Shown here piece after piece: positions 1-8,396 of a stretch of 64,000 nucleotides of DNA; position 1 is the first letter of the stretch; each line of letters opens with the position of its first letter. The notes under the pieces were generated by a model, which ran no database searches, was not told where the DNA came from, and saw only the letters and a list, made by a program, of their open reading frames with translations. The DNA is from CBDCKN01 sp965219035. GTDB lineage: Bacteria > Gemmatimonadota > Gemmatimonadetes > Longimicrobiales > Gaopeijiaceae. The stretch lies in the NCBI GenBank assembly GCA_965219035.1, contig CBDCMR010000003.1, positions 930,001 through 994,000 of the forward strand, given 5' to 3'. The position numbers and the translations under genes are program-made.

Positions 1-67
1 CTCCCGGACCGGTCCGAGTACTTCGAAGGGATTCCGCATCCCGAGCTAGGGACGATGCGGCAGGTCC

Positions 68-227
68 TCAGCAGTGTACAGCGCTACACCTCAACGCCTC
101 CGGATCGAACATCCGCCCGCCCTTAAGCACCCGCCAGATGGTCTGCGTGTTCTTGATGTCCTCCAACGGATTGGCATCGAGCAGCACCGTGTCGCCCAAT
201 CTATCGGATTGCGAATGCGCCACGGTG
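68..227 (-). pseudogene. C-terminal remnant of a metal-dependent amidohydrolase
   Basis: Directly after the stop of the PQQ dehydrogenase, an open minus-strand frame reads GDTVLLDANPLEDIKNT, then IWRVL, a GGR turn and FDPEAL, before TGA at 68-70. This is the typical last segment of imidazolonepropionase-like amidohydrolases ('ADLVLLDANPL.DI.NT..I..V..GR.FD'). Only about 50 residues are present, and no start codon or catalytic HxH segment is upstream because the dehydrogenase occupies that DNA. I infer a deletion that fused the two gene ends. An intact protein with a similar C-terminus is encoded at 32745-36044. Confidence 0.6.
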
Positions 228-2576
228 TCATCGCCAACGTAGCGACTCGAGCAGTTCCGGCGTGAACGGATTCTCCCCGGCGCGGAGGGCGTCGATCCAC
301 TCTCGGCGCTGCCTCCGAGCCCGACCGCTTGTCGTCCAGGCTACGTACGCTTCAAGGTCTGCGATGGCTCCCTCACCATCGCCGGTGAGCGCCCTGGCCA
401 CCCCGTGGGCACCCCTGAAGAACCCGTGAGCAGCAGGCGCACGCGCCACGGCCTGTTCACAGGCCGTCATGACGTCGGCTGCATACCCCCACAGGCTCCC
501 GTACCAACACAACGTGTTCCAGGACCACGCAGAAATCATCAGTGCGGGATCGAAAGTTCGGGCCTGTGCATAGGCGGCCATCGCGTCCGGTATGCGACCG
601 TCCCTTGCCAGGTGCTCGCCTTCTATCTGCGTCGCGATCGCCTCCAGCGAGGGATCCTTTTCCCGTTGGGGTAGCGGGAGCGCAAAGGCCATGAGTGTCG
701 CCTCTCGCAACCCGGTCGCAATGACAACAAACTGGCGACCCGAGAGCGTTTGATAGGTCATCGGATTCCCGTAGCCGTTGCGTCTTACATAGGTTTCCCA
801 GAGGGACTCCCCACTCGTCTTGTCGATGGCATAGAGCTTGGCCCCTGCGCTGATGAACAGCAGCCCAGCGCCGGTGAGGAGCGGTCCCGCATTGCCGTCG
901 CCCCCCCCGAGCAGTGGGAGATCCAGGTCCTGTAACAACGGATGGTTCTTGATCTGGGGCGTATCCCCCAAGGTGACCTGCCACACATGGTCACCTCGAT
1001 TGAGATCGATGGCGGTGAGAACGTTATACGGCGGTTTGTGGATCGGGAGGCCGTCCGCGACTTCCAAAGCGGCTCCTTCGATGAGGTAATCGAATTCGGC
1101 GTCGCCAGGCTCAGGCTCAGCGAGCTTGATCAGGTTGGGCCTGTTCTTCGCCTTGACGTAGAGCACTCCCGTTTCTGGATCGAACGCCGCGCCGCCCCAA
1201 TTGGCCCCACCAAGAACACCCGGCATGGCTACGGTCCCCTCGAGCGAGGGGGGCGTGAAGATGGGACCCAATCGGTAGTTGTTCGTGTGTAATTGCTCAA
1301 GCGCCATGGCCCGCAATTCGGGCGTGAAGTCGATCACGTCGTCCTCGGTGAAGCCCTGTTTGGCAAACGGCGGGGGCTTGGTCGGGAACGCCTGGGTTAA
1401 AGACGTCCGTTCGCCCGGCACATCACTCTGCGGTACCGGCCGCTCTTCGATCGGCCAGACGGGTGCTCCAGTGACGCGATCGAAGACGTAGGCGAACCCG
1501 GTCTTGCCGAGGGCCACGACCGCGTCGATCGTGTTCCCCTCGACGCGGATCGTAACCAGGTTTGGGGGCGCGGGCAGATCGTAATCCCAGAGTCCGTGAT
1601 GGACCGTTTGGAAGTGCCAGATGCGCTCGCCGGTGTTCGCGTCCAGACAGACGATCGATTCAGCAAACAGGTTATCGCCTTTGCGATGTCCGCCATAATA
1701 GTCGTGGCTGGGCGTTTCGACGGGGAGGTAGACCAGACCTCGCTGCTCATCCACGGTGAAGGGGCTCCAGACGCTCGTGTGACCGGTGTACGACCACGAG
1801 CCGTCTTCCCAGGTCTCGTTCCCAAACTCTCCTGCCTGCGGGATGGGGTTGAAGTACCAGACGCGCTCCCCAGTGCGGACGTCGAACGCCTGCACACTAC
1901 CGGGCGGATCCCCTCTGTAGATCACATCCCCTCCGAGACCACTCCCGACCATAACCAGGTCTTTGTAAACGACGGGTGGGGAGGTGTTGGTGTAGTGGAG
2001 CCGGTTGACCGGCCAGATCAGAGCTTCGGTCAGGTCGATCTCACCACCTACACCGAACGTGGGGATCGGTTGTCCGGTCATGGCGTCGAGGGCGATCAAA
2101 CGCCAGCGGCTGTTGATGAAGACCCGCCGCTCCGTGCCGTCCGTCCACGTCGCAACACCACGATGGTGGAGCGCCGTCGCGCCCCACTCGTAGGCGCGGG
2201 GATCGTAGCTCCACAGGTCCCTGCCCGTGTTCGCATCCAACGCCACGACGCGGTGGTACGGCGTGCTCAGATACAGCGTGTCCTTGATCATGAGCGGGGT
2301 CACTTGGAACGGCCCCGGCGTCACGGGCTGGTCCCGGAACGGCCGTCTGGGCACGGGAATCGGCTGTTCGCCGGTTTCCCAGATCCAGGCCAGCTCCAGC
2401 TCGTGCACGTTACCGCGGTTGATCTGGGTCAAGGGAGAGTACTTCATCCCACCCGGATCGCCCCCATAGACCGGCCAATCCTGTCCCCGCTGGGCAGACT
2501 GCGCTTGGATGGGCAGCACCATGACCATCAAGGCGAGAAGCAGCCAGGCCGCCCCCGTCACATTGCGTCCTAACAT
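228..2576 (-). CDS. PQQ-dependent dehydrogenase (quinoprotein glucose dehydrogenase-like) with C-terminal TPR-like tail
   Basis: This is a secreted or periplasmic quinoprotein of 782 residues that should oxidise a sugar or alcohol with pyrroloquinoline quinone and pass electrons to the respiratory chain. A signal peptide (about residues 1-27, ending QAQSAQ) is followed by DWPVYGGDPGGMKYSPL, the standard start of the eight-bladed propeller. Tryptophan-docking blade motifs such as ALDANTGRDLW, CLDANTGERIWHFQ and IDKTSGESLWE follow. The propeller ends near residue 650 with PMTYQTLSGRQFVVIATG. The last 130 residues are helical and TPR-like (DGRIPDAMAAYAQARTFDP), an unusual addition for this family. 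There is no haem-binding CxxCH. The start chosen is the ATG that opens the signal peptide. The substrate cannot be told from sequence. Confidence 0.9.
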   Translation of the reverse strand: MLGRNVTGAAWLLLALMVMVLPIQAQSAQRGQDWPVYGGDPGGMKYSPLTQINRGNVHELELAWIWETGEQPIPVPRRPFRDQPVTPGPFQVTPLMIKDTLYLSTPYHRVVALDANTGRDLWSYDPRAYEWGATALHHRGVATWTDGTERRVFINSRWRLIALDAMTGQPIPTFGVGGEIDLTEALIWPVNRLHYTNTSPPVVYKDLVMVGSGLGGDVIYRGDPPGSVQAFDVRTGERVWYFNPIPQAGEFGNETWEDGSWSYTGHTSVWSPFTVDEQRGLVYLPVETPSHDYYGGHRKGDNLFAESIVCLDANTGERIWHFQTVHHGLWDYDLPAPPNLVTIRVEGNTIDAVVALGKTGFAYVFDRVTGAPVWPIEERPVPQSDVPGERTSLTQAFPTKPPPFAKQGFTEDDVIDFTPELRAMALEQLHTNNYRLGPIFTPPSLEGTVAMPGVLGGANWGGAAFDPETGVLYVKAKNRPNLIKLAEPEPGDAEFDYLIEGAALEVADGLPIHKPPYNVLTAIDLNRGDHVWQVTLGDTPQIKNHPLLQDLDLPLLGGGDGNAGPLLTGAGLLFISAGAKLYAIDKTSGESLWETYVRRNGYGNPMTYQTLSGRQFVVIATGLREATLMAFALPLPQREKDPSLEAIATQIEGEHLARDGRIPDAMAAYAQARTFDPALMISAWSWNTLCWYGSLWGYAADVMTACEQAVARAPAAHGFFRGAHGVARALTGDGEGAIADLEAYVAWTTSGRARRQRREWIDALRAGENPFTPELLESLRWR

Positions 2577-2807
2577 TCTTCGCTCCTTCGCCTCACCCTT
2601 TGAACACTACTCGAAACGGGTTAGCAGCGATTGGTTCCGCTCCGGCCGCAACTCTTCGGGATCACCCCCCCTTTAGCAGTCACGAGAAACGGAAGTGGGC
2701 GGCGGATGCGAGTGGGGAGGGCCATGGTGACGCCTCGGGTGGTTCAAGCTAATCCATAATAGTGGGGCGGAGCCTGTCAACGCCAGTGAGACACTCTTGG
2801 GAATTAA

Positions 2808-3815
2808 TTAGAGAGCAATCTCCTGTGTCGTGAGGGAGGGGGTTGGAGGATTGATCCAGACGGCCTCCGGGAGCGGTTTGGGCTTCGGCTCACCGGAGAC
2901 GAAGCGGTCGGGATGAGCGGCCCAGGCCTCGCGTAGCACGGCCTCCCTGCCGGCGATGACCTGATCGGCGTGACCGAAGTGGACCTGTTCGGGGGTCAGC
3001 ATCGAGATGCCGCCATGGCGGTGCTCGGCATTGTACCAGCGGAAGAACGAGCGACAGAACATTTTGGCCTGGCCCTGATCCTCGAACCGTCCAGGAAACG
3101 AGGGATGGTACTTCAAGGTCTTGAACTGGGCCTCGGAGAACGGATTGTCATCCGACACCTGAGGTCGGCTCAGCGAGCGGGTCACCCCGAGATCGGTGAG
3201 GAGCTGAGCCGTGCATTGGCTCGTCATCGGAGCTCCTCGATCCGAGTGCAAGGTCAGGACCTGGGGCTGGACGCCATGCTTCAGGCAACTCTGCTGGATC
3301 AGGCGCCCGGCCAAGGCCGAGCTCTCCCGATCCGCCACCATCCATCCCACGATGTAGCGGCTGAAGATGTCCATGATGACGTAGAGGTAGAAGTAGCTCC
3401 ACTTCCTCGGCCCCAGCAGCCGTGTGATATCCCAGGACCAGACCTGGCCCGGGCCCGTCGCCATCAACTCGGGTTTCTGGTATTCGGGATGACTCCGCTG
3501 CGCTCGGCGCTCTCGAACTGGCACTTGGGAGGCCAGAACGCGATACATCGTACGTTCGCTGCACAGGTAGACGTCTTCGTCGAGCAGGGTCGCCACAACC
3601 TCGGCCGGGGACCGGTCCACGAATCGCTCCGAACACAGCGTGTCGAAGACCTTGTCTCGTTCCTTCTCGCTCAAGGCACGGGCTGAGGTCGGGCGGGGCT
3701 GCTGATGCCCGGTCGATGGCCTCCGACGACGATAGAACGTGGCTCGGGCGACCCTGAGCGCATCGCACGCGGGCTTTACCCCTACGTACGTGGCCAGCGC
3801 CTCGGCCGCCTTCAC
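2808..3815 (-). CDS. IS3-family transposase OrfB (rve/DDE catalytic domain)
   Basis: This is the catalytic part of the transposase. The DDE residues are visible in WSWDIT (first Asp), LHSDRGAPM (second Asp) and DNPFSEAQFKTLKY (Glu), and the end shows the family motif FFRWYNAEHRHGGI. The frame is open upstream to 4100, but those codons only shadow orfA. I start at the GTG at 3815, which overlaps the orfA stop as GTGA and has GAGG a few bases upstream. Expression as an OrfAB fusion from the heptamer at 3860 is equally possible and would give about 485 residues. The gene looks intact, so the element could be active. Confidence 0.85.
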   Translation of the reverse strand: MKAAEALATYVGVKPACDALRVARATFYRRRRPSTGHQQPRPTSARALSEKERDKVFDTLCSERFVDRSPAEVVATLLDEDVYLCSERTMYRVLASQVPVRERRAQRSHPEYQKPELMATGPGQVWSWDITRLLGPRKWSYFYLYVIMDIFSRYIVGWMVADRESSALAGRLIQQSCLKHGVQPQVLTLHSDRGAPMTSQCTAQLLTDLGVTRSLSRPQVSDDNPFSEAQFKTLKYHPSFPGRFEDQGQAKMFCRSFFRWYNAEHRHGGISMLTPEQVHFGHADQVIAGREAVLREAWAAHPDRFVSGEPKPKPLPEAVWINPPTPSLTTQEIAL

Positions 3816-4264
3816 GAGTTCGTCCCGTCCTCGAGGCTCAATCCCAGCAGCCCTGCAACTTTTCCCTGGACGTCGATGATCAGGCGCGCCTTCTCGAGTT
3901 CCTTCTCCAGGCGAGTGTTCTCGCGCTCCAGCTTGCGCACTTTCCCCTCCAGCGGATTCCGTTCGCTCGGCTTTCGACCTCGTCTCTTCGACAGCACTCT
4001 CAGCGACCCACTCCGCACCGCCTTGCGCCATGTCGTCAGGTGCGACGAGTACAAGCCCTCCCGTCGCAGGAGTCGCCCTACCTCTCCCGGCTCCGTGCAC
4101 CGGTCCGCTTCTTCGACGACCCGCAGCTTGTACGACGGACTAAACCGTCGGCGCGTCGGCTTATCTACCACCTCCGCGTCCGGAGCAGCTGCCGCGCTTC
4201 GCTTACCCTCCCAGGTTAGTGGGGCGATTCCATTCTCTTCCATTCTCTCTCGGTGTCCCAGCAT
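3812..4264 (-). CDS. IS3-family transposase OrfA (helix-turn-helix protein)
   Basis: The product is a 150-residue DNA-binding subunit. The HTH region (about 38-80) reads RRRFSPSYKLRVVEEADRC followed by GEVGRLLRREGLYSSHLTTW, as in IS3 OrfA proteins. A coiled coil or leucine zipper follows (KVRKLERENTRLEKELEKA, about 110-128), which mediates dimerisation with OrfAB. The frame contains the in-phase slippery heptamer at 3860-3866. The stop TGA overlaps a GTG that could restart orfB. OrfA alone normally regulates transposition and the fused product catalyses it. Confidence 0.85.
   Translation of the reverse strand: MLGHRERMEENGIAPLTWEGKRSAAAAPDAEVVDKPTRRRFSPSYKLRVVEEADRCTEPGEVGRLLRREGLYSSHLTTWRKAVRSGSLRVLSKRRGRKPSERNPLEGKVRKLERENTRLEKELEKARLIIDVQGKVAGLLGLSLEDGTNS
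3860..3866 (-). promoter_or_regulatory. Putative -1 programmed ribosomal frameshift heptamer G GGA AAA
   Basis: Read on the minus strand, 3866-3860 is GGGAAAA, with codon phase G GGA AAA in orfA (Gly134-Lys135). A -1 slip gives GGG AAA, which is exactly the orfB frame and continues AGT TGC AGG. The X XXY YYZ arrangement and the position about 45 bp before the orfA stop match the way IS3 elements make OrfAB. Nothing here proves the slip occurs. A GTGA overlap at the orfA stop offers an alternative by re-initiation. Confidence 0.6.
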
Positions 4265-4440
4265 CCTCGGTTTCTCTGCCTTCGCCCTACTCTAATTCTT
4301 TACTCGTTCCGTGTCTCACCTAAGTTGGCAGAGAGGGGGGGTCGGTACGGGGGGGCGACCAGAGTGATCAGCTTCCGTGGAACATTGCCACCGACAACTT
4401 CACAACGCGCCCCGACGCAAACCCAAGTACGGTGTTGAGC

Positions 4441-5757
4441 GGTAAAGGACCTGGGTAACAGTTAAGTCAAGAGACCTGAGTAACAGTTCTCCGTCCTTTG
4501 CAAGTGCCTCCAGTTCGTCTCTTCCCTCGTCCGAGGGAGTCGAAGATGAGGCGTTTGGGTTCAACAAAGCGTCCTAGCCAGATGGGTCCGAAGTAGACCT
4601 CAAAGAGACCGTGGTCAATCTCTTCCAGTCCGACTTCATGCCCAGCGAAGAGTCGGCCGACGGGCACACGGTCCCCGTACCAGCGGATGCCACCGTTCGT
4701 GCTGACGAGCCGGGTCTCGAAGTGGCCCGGATACGTGACCGGGTCGAGTTGCTTCGGGAAGGGTCGAGGTGAGGGTCGGTAGAGATTGGAGGGCACGGCA
4801 CCGTCCAACGCCTCGTGAGGCCGGACTTCGTTGTAGAGCTTCCTGAATCTTCGAAACGCTTGCTGCTGGGTCCGCATGTTGGAGCTCGGAGGTCGGGTGG
4901 TACGCCTCTTTAGCACCAGGTGCATGTTCTCGTGCTTGCCGTTCTGCTGAGGGCAGCCAGGCTCGATGAGCTCAGGCAGAATGCCCACCTGAATGAACCA
5001 CACGGACAGCCGAGAGAGACGGCCTAGTGCGTTCGAAGCGAAGGGAGTGCCGTTGTCCGTACGGATCCGTTCGGGTAGACCGTGTTGGCGAAATAGCCGC
5101 GTGAACACTGGGATCACGCCGTCGATTGTCACGTCCGGACGACCCCAACACTCCAGTACGAACCTCGAATGCATGTCCTGCACAGTAAGCGGGTAGCACA
5201 GCTCACCGTCACCCATCGGGAACTCGCCCTTGAAGTCGGCCGTCCACGTCCCGTTCGGTTCAGATGCGTTGGTATCGGGTCGACCCGGGTGCCAGCGGCG
5301 CACCCTTCGCCGACGCCTCGGCACCAGGTCGTGACGCACCAGGATGTTGTGCATCGTCTGTCGTGAGGGCAGTGCTAGCTCCGGCCGATGCGTCTGCAGG
5401 TACCACCGGATCTTCTTCGGCCCGAAGTCGTCATACTTGCGTCTAACCTCGAGGATCGTCTCGACCACCTCACTAGGCGTAGCCCATGGGCAATGCCCGG
5501 GTCGACTCGCTCGATTCTCCAGACCTGCTGGCCCGGCTCGCCGCCATCGATCCATCCACTTGTAGCCCGTCTTGCGACTAATCCCGTATCGATCGCACAC
5601 CGCAGCAAAGCTCCGAAGACTGCGATGGGCTTCTTCGATAAACCGCGTTCTCTCTTCCATGACATGAGTCTCCTCGAACGGCATCGGCCTCCTCCTTTCA
5701 GAGGTGCCGACTGTACCCCATGTCCCTTTACTTAAGTGTGTACCATGTCTCTTTACC
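4441..5757 (-). mobile_element. IS481-family-like insertion sequence, about 1.3 kb, with doubled terminal repeats
   Basis: The element is defined by a single DDE transposase and imperfect inverted ends. The left end (4441-4490) contains two tandem units, roughly GGTAAAGGACCTGGGTAACA then AAGAGACCTGAGTAACAGT. The right end, read inward from 5757, shows GGTAAAGAGACATGGTACAC then TAAAGGGACATGGGGTACAG. Each end thus has two related 22-26 bp units, which probably bind transposase. The exact outer base is uncertain by a few nucleotides and I see no clear target duplication. The transposase stop codon lies inside the left repeats. Confidence 0.7.
4467..5684 (-). CDS. IS481-family-like transposase
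   Basis: The protein has 405 residues when started at the ATG of MPFEETHVMEERTRF. The frame is open further upstream to 5837, but that stretch crosses the inverted repeat and has no family resemblance. An HTH domain (SFAAVCDRYGISRKTGYKW) is followed by the catalytic core with the DDE triad in WTADFKGEF, IRTDNGTPF and QNGKHENMH. The motif YNEVRPHEALDGAVP and the C-terminal beta segment are typical of this group of single-ORF elements. The gene is uninterrupted. Confidence 0.85.
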   Translation of the reverse strand: MPFEETHVMEERTRFIEEAHRSLRSFAAVCDRYGISRKTGYKWMDRWRRAGPAGLENRASRPGHCPWATPSEVVETILEVRRKYDDFGPKKIRWYLQTHRPELALPSRQTMHNILVRHDLVPRRRRRVRRWHPGRPDTNASEPNGTWTADFKGEFPMGDGELCYPLTVQDMHSRFVLECWGRPDVTIDGVIPVFTRLFRQHGLPERIRTDNGTPFASNALGRLSRLSVWFIQVGILPELIEPGCPQQNGKHENMHLVLKRRTTRPPSSNMRTQQQAFRRFRKLYNEVRPHEALDGAVPSNLYRPSPRPFPKQLDPVTYPGHFETRLVSTNGGIRWYGDRVPVGRLFAGHEVGLEEIDHGLFEVYFGPIWLGRFVEPKRLIFDSLGRGKRRTGGTCKGRRTVTQVS

Positions 5758-6033
5758 GGACCTGTCCTCCTGGCTAACCGCATGCAATTCTTCCGGCGTT
5801 GATGCGCCAGGTTCGTGGGCAGGATTCTTGGGCACATAGGCCCGCAGCCAGACGCAAAAGACTCTGGAGAACTCGAAAACCGGTAACGTCTTTACGGCGT
5901 TACGTGCATCAGACCCTCATGTTCGTAGGGCTGCCAGAAAAGCAATAGAAAAGATAGAGGAATAAGGACCCTCAACCGCCCTGCAGCGAGTGGTTCCCGT
6001 AGGGGGAGCAGAGTAGAGAGTTTGGCCTCGCGT
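5758..6033. other. Intergenic stretch with no recognised feature
   Basis: These 276 bp lie between the IS481-like element and the end of the AlkP-fold gene. I see no convincing open frame, RNA gene or terminator. The part next to the element is covered by the unlikely N-terminal extension of the transposase frame. Confidence 0.5.
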
Positions 6034-6993
6034 TCAGAGTTCTTCCCCTCCCAAGGCGACTGACCTTCCATCCAAATTCCACGCTGGATCGATCTCCACT
6101 CCAAGGTGTGTCAATGCGGTCACGGCGATGTCGACGATGTTGGGTGCGGTCTCAATCGGTTCTCGAACAACCGAAGGACCGTGAGCGAGGAAGAAAATTG
6201 TCCGCTCGTTATCCGAGTCGCCGCCGTGTCCCCCTTCGTCGGTTCGCCCGTGGTCGGTACTCATTAGGATGAGCCAGTCTTCGTCGGCGTACGTAGGCCG
6301 GGCTTGGATCGCAGCAACGAGCCGACCGACGAGCGCGTCCGCCACCTCGATGGCGGTCTTGTACTCCGGCGCGTACGTACTCGTAGCGTGTGCCACTTCG
6401 TCGGTGTCACCGATGTAGACGAACGCCGCGTCGATATCCTCAGTCTCCAGCCGATCCACGGCGGCATCGACCGACAGCGAATCCGCCCGGCCGTATCCCT
6501 CTTCACCACCGTTGAAGAAGAGCAGCTCGTCGATGGCGTCGCTGAACAGTGGACCGCCTGATGCGGTCGTGCCGAGTGGCGCCCAATCGACCACAGCGAA
6601 CGTGTTGAAGCTCGAGTCCACCTGCTCGAGTCGGGTGAGGAAATCGGGGTACGTTGTGTAGTCGTTCCCGCTGAAGTTGTTGCTGTTCACGAAGTGCTTG
6701 TCGGTGCGTGCCCCGATGAGCATGCTCGACCACCCGGGGCCGCTCACGGTCCGCACATTGGTGCGGGCTTGGTCGTTGAAGAAACCCTCGGCAATCAGTC
6801 TGTCGATGTTGGGTGTGGTGGCCTCGGCGAGGATGTCGACGCGTATGCCGTCGAGTCCGATGACGACGACCTTCTTGGCGGCGTCGCCGCCACCGCAGGC
6901 CGCAAACCACGGCATCAATCCAAGACTCACGGCGAACAGGCGGCCCTTTGGACCAAAGGGTTGGCCGCTCATGAGATGCGCACCGATGTTCAC
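6034..6993 (-). CDS. AlkP-fold type I phosphodiesterase/nucleotide pyrophosphatase, lipoprotein
   Basis: This is a metal-dependent phosphodiester hydrolase or phosphotransferase of the alkaline phosphatase superfamily, 319 residues. I chose the GTG at 6993 because GGAGGAG lies six bases upstream; the frame is open further but without support. A lipoprotein signal (LFAVSLGLMPWFAAC) places it on the cell surface or in the periplasm. The core starts KKVVVIGLDGIRVD (first metal Asp), with the nucleophile region SGPGWSSML. Later metal ligands are in GDTDEVAHA and MSTDHGRTDEGGHGG. This is the pattern of phosphopentomutase/NPP-like enzymes. The substrate is unknown. Confidence 0.85.
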   Translation of the reverse strand: MNIGAHLMSGQPFGPKGRLFAVSLGLMPWFAACGGGDAAKKVVVIGLDGIRVDILAEATTPNIDRLIAEGFFNDQARTNVRTVSGPGWSSMLIGARTDKHFVNSNNFSGNDYTTYPDFLTRLEQVDSSFNTFAVVDWAPLGTTASGGPLFSDAIDELLFFNGGEEGYGRADSLSVDAAVDRLETEDIDAAFVYIGDTDEVAHATSTYAPEYKTAIEVADALVGRLVAAIQARPTYADEDWLILMSTDHGRTDEGGHGGDSDNERTIFFLAHGPSVVREPIETAPNIVDIAVTALTHLGVEIDPAWNLDGRSVALGGEEL

Positions 6994-7255
6994 GAAGTAT
7001 CTCCTCCAGTGGACGACGCGCTGTTCACAACGTTGTATGACTACTCTTGAGGGTGGGAGTGGTCCGCCGCCGTCCAACCGCATAAGATCATAGGCTTCCG
7101 CCCTCGTTGAACGAGGCTCGTCGGTACACTTTGTCACTGCCCGATCGAGTCGCGCCCCCGAATTGTCGGGCGCGTCGGCTGCATGATACTTACAAACGTC
7201 CGGACGAGGCCCGCAAGAACCGTGGGGCCTATGCAACCGTGGGAGGAGGATCAGG

Positions 7256-8275
7256 ATGTCCGTAGCCGACCTCGTATCTACAGCCGACGCGCTTGTCGCC
7301 AAGGGAAAAGGAATCCTGGCGGCCGACGAGAGCACGGGGACCATCAAGAGACGTTTTGCCAGTATCAACGTCGAATCCACCGAAGAGAATCGTCGTTTCT
7401 ACCGGCAGCTCCTGTTTACCACCGAGGGAGCCGCAGACTTCATAAGCGGCGTCATCTTGTTCGACGAGACCATCCGGCAGTCGGCGGACGACGGTCGGCC
7501 GTTCCCCGAGGTGCTGTCCTCCCAGGGGATCCTCCCTGGCATCAAGGTCGACACCGGGGCGAAGGATCTCGCTGGTTTCCCTGGTGAAAAGGTCACGGAG
7601 GGCCTCGACGGGCTTCGCGACCGATATGCTGAGTATCGCGACCTTGGAGCCCGCTTTGCCAAGTGGCGGGCCGTCATCACCATTGGCGACGCCATTCCGA
7701 CCCGCGGATGCATTCATGCCAACGCCCACGCCTTGGCACGCTATGCGGGTTTGGCCCAGGAGGCGGGAATCGTTCCAATCGTCGAGCCGGAAGTCCTCAT
7801 GGATGGCGACCACACCATCGAGCGCTGCGCGGAAGTGACGGAAGCGACGTTGGCTGCCGTCTATCAGGAGTTGGGGGAAAGCCGCGTGGTCCTCGACGGC
7901 ACCTTGTTGAAGCCAAACATGATCGTTTCGGGCAAAGGCTGCCCTACGCAGGCGGACGTGCAGCAGGTGGCCGAAGAGACGATCCGCGTGCTCAAGCGCA
8001 CCGTTCCCGCAGCTGTTCCGGGAATCGTTTTCTTGTCGGGAGGGCAGAGCTCGGAGCTGGCCACGGCGCACCTGAATGCGATGAATGCCATAGGCGGAGT
8101 GCCGTGGGAGCTGAGCTTCTCCTACGGACGAGCGCTCCAGGAGAACACGCTAAAGGCCTGGGGCGGTACTCCCATCAACGCGGCTGCCGCGCAAAAGGCT
8201 TTCTGTCACCAAGCCAAGTGCAACGGAGCCGCCAGGTTCGGTGACTACACGGACAAGATGGAGGCCGTAGCCTAG
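7256..8275 (+). CDS. Class I fructose-bisphosphate aldolase
   Basis: The enzyme cleaves fructose 1,6-bisphosphate to dihydroxyacetone phosphate and glyceraldehyde 3-phosphate through a Schiff base (cytosolic glycolysis/gluconeogenesis). The 339 residues match the eukaryotic-type class I family: KGILAADESTGTIKRRF near the start, LFDETIRQ, the Schiff-base lysine in GTLLKPNMI (about residue 218), FLSGGQSSE, and WELSFSYGRALQ near the end. GGAGGAGGATCAGG precedes the ATG. It stands alone, divergent from the AlkP-fold gene, with no glycolytic neighbours. Confidence 0.95.
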   Translation: MSVADLVSTADALVAKGKGILAADESTGTIKRRFASINVESTEENRRFYRQLLFTTEGAADFISGVILFDETIRQSADDGRPFPEVLSSQGILPGIKVDTGAKDLAGFPGEKVTEGLDGLRDRYAEYRDLGARFAKWRAVITIGDAIPTRGCIHANAHALARYAGLAQEAGIVPIVEPEVLMDGDHTIERCAEVTEATLAAVYQELGESRVVLDGTLLKPNMIVSGKGCPTQADVQQVAEETIRVLKRTVPAAVPGIVFLSGGQSSELATAHLNAMNAIGGVPWELSFSYGRALQENTLKAWGGTPINAAAAQKAFCHQAKCNGAARFGDYTDKMEAVA

Positions 8276-8326
8276 CCGTCGTCGCAGATGTGCCTGCAGT
8301 TGCGGTACCCCCTGGGATAGGCTAGG

Positions 8327-8356
8327 GCGTCCTCGTGGCTTGGAGGGCCGTTATCG
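8327..8356 (+). repeat. Dispersed repeat family A, partial copy 1
   Basis: The 30 bases GCGTCCTCGTGGCTTGGAGG...TTATCG match the core of the two longer copies at 14005-14052 and 23018-23065 with one substitution. It lies in the gap between the aldolase and the CPBP protease gene ends. Confidence 0.6.
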
Positions 8357-8396
8357 AAGGCAACACGCTGACGTGGTGGCACCGGACCCGCCACAC

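Larger units (their letters stand above)
2787..4318 (-). mobile_element. IS3-family insertion sequence, 1532 bp
   Basis: The element carries orfA and orfB with a DDE transposase. Both ends read TGAGACAC facing inward (2787-2794 on plus; the complement at 4311-4318), which fits the TG...CA ends of IS3 elements. Beyond the first eight bases the two ends are only loosely similar. The bases flanking the ends (CCAG before 2787, CCTA after 4318) do not form a direct repeat, so the copy may have lost its target duplication through rearrangement, perhaps with the IS481-like element 120 bp away. The 122 bp between the two elements hold nothing I recognise. Confidence 0.8.

Noticed and set aside
1..126. 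Plus-strand frame open from the window edge to a TAA at 124-126, about 41 codons
   Set aside because: It reads smoothly but matches no family I recognise and overlaps the clearer amidohydrolase remnant on the other strand.
1596..2573. Long plus-strand frame opposite the PQQ dehydrogenase
   Set aside because: A codon-bias shadow of the real gene; composition is His/Arg/Val-rich without motifs. Similar shadows opposite the cox, Usp, pilus and CPBP genes were also left out.
5685..5837. N-terminal extension of the IS481-like transposase
   Set aside because: It runs through the element's inverted end and has no transposase similarity; the internal ATG fits the family start.
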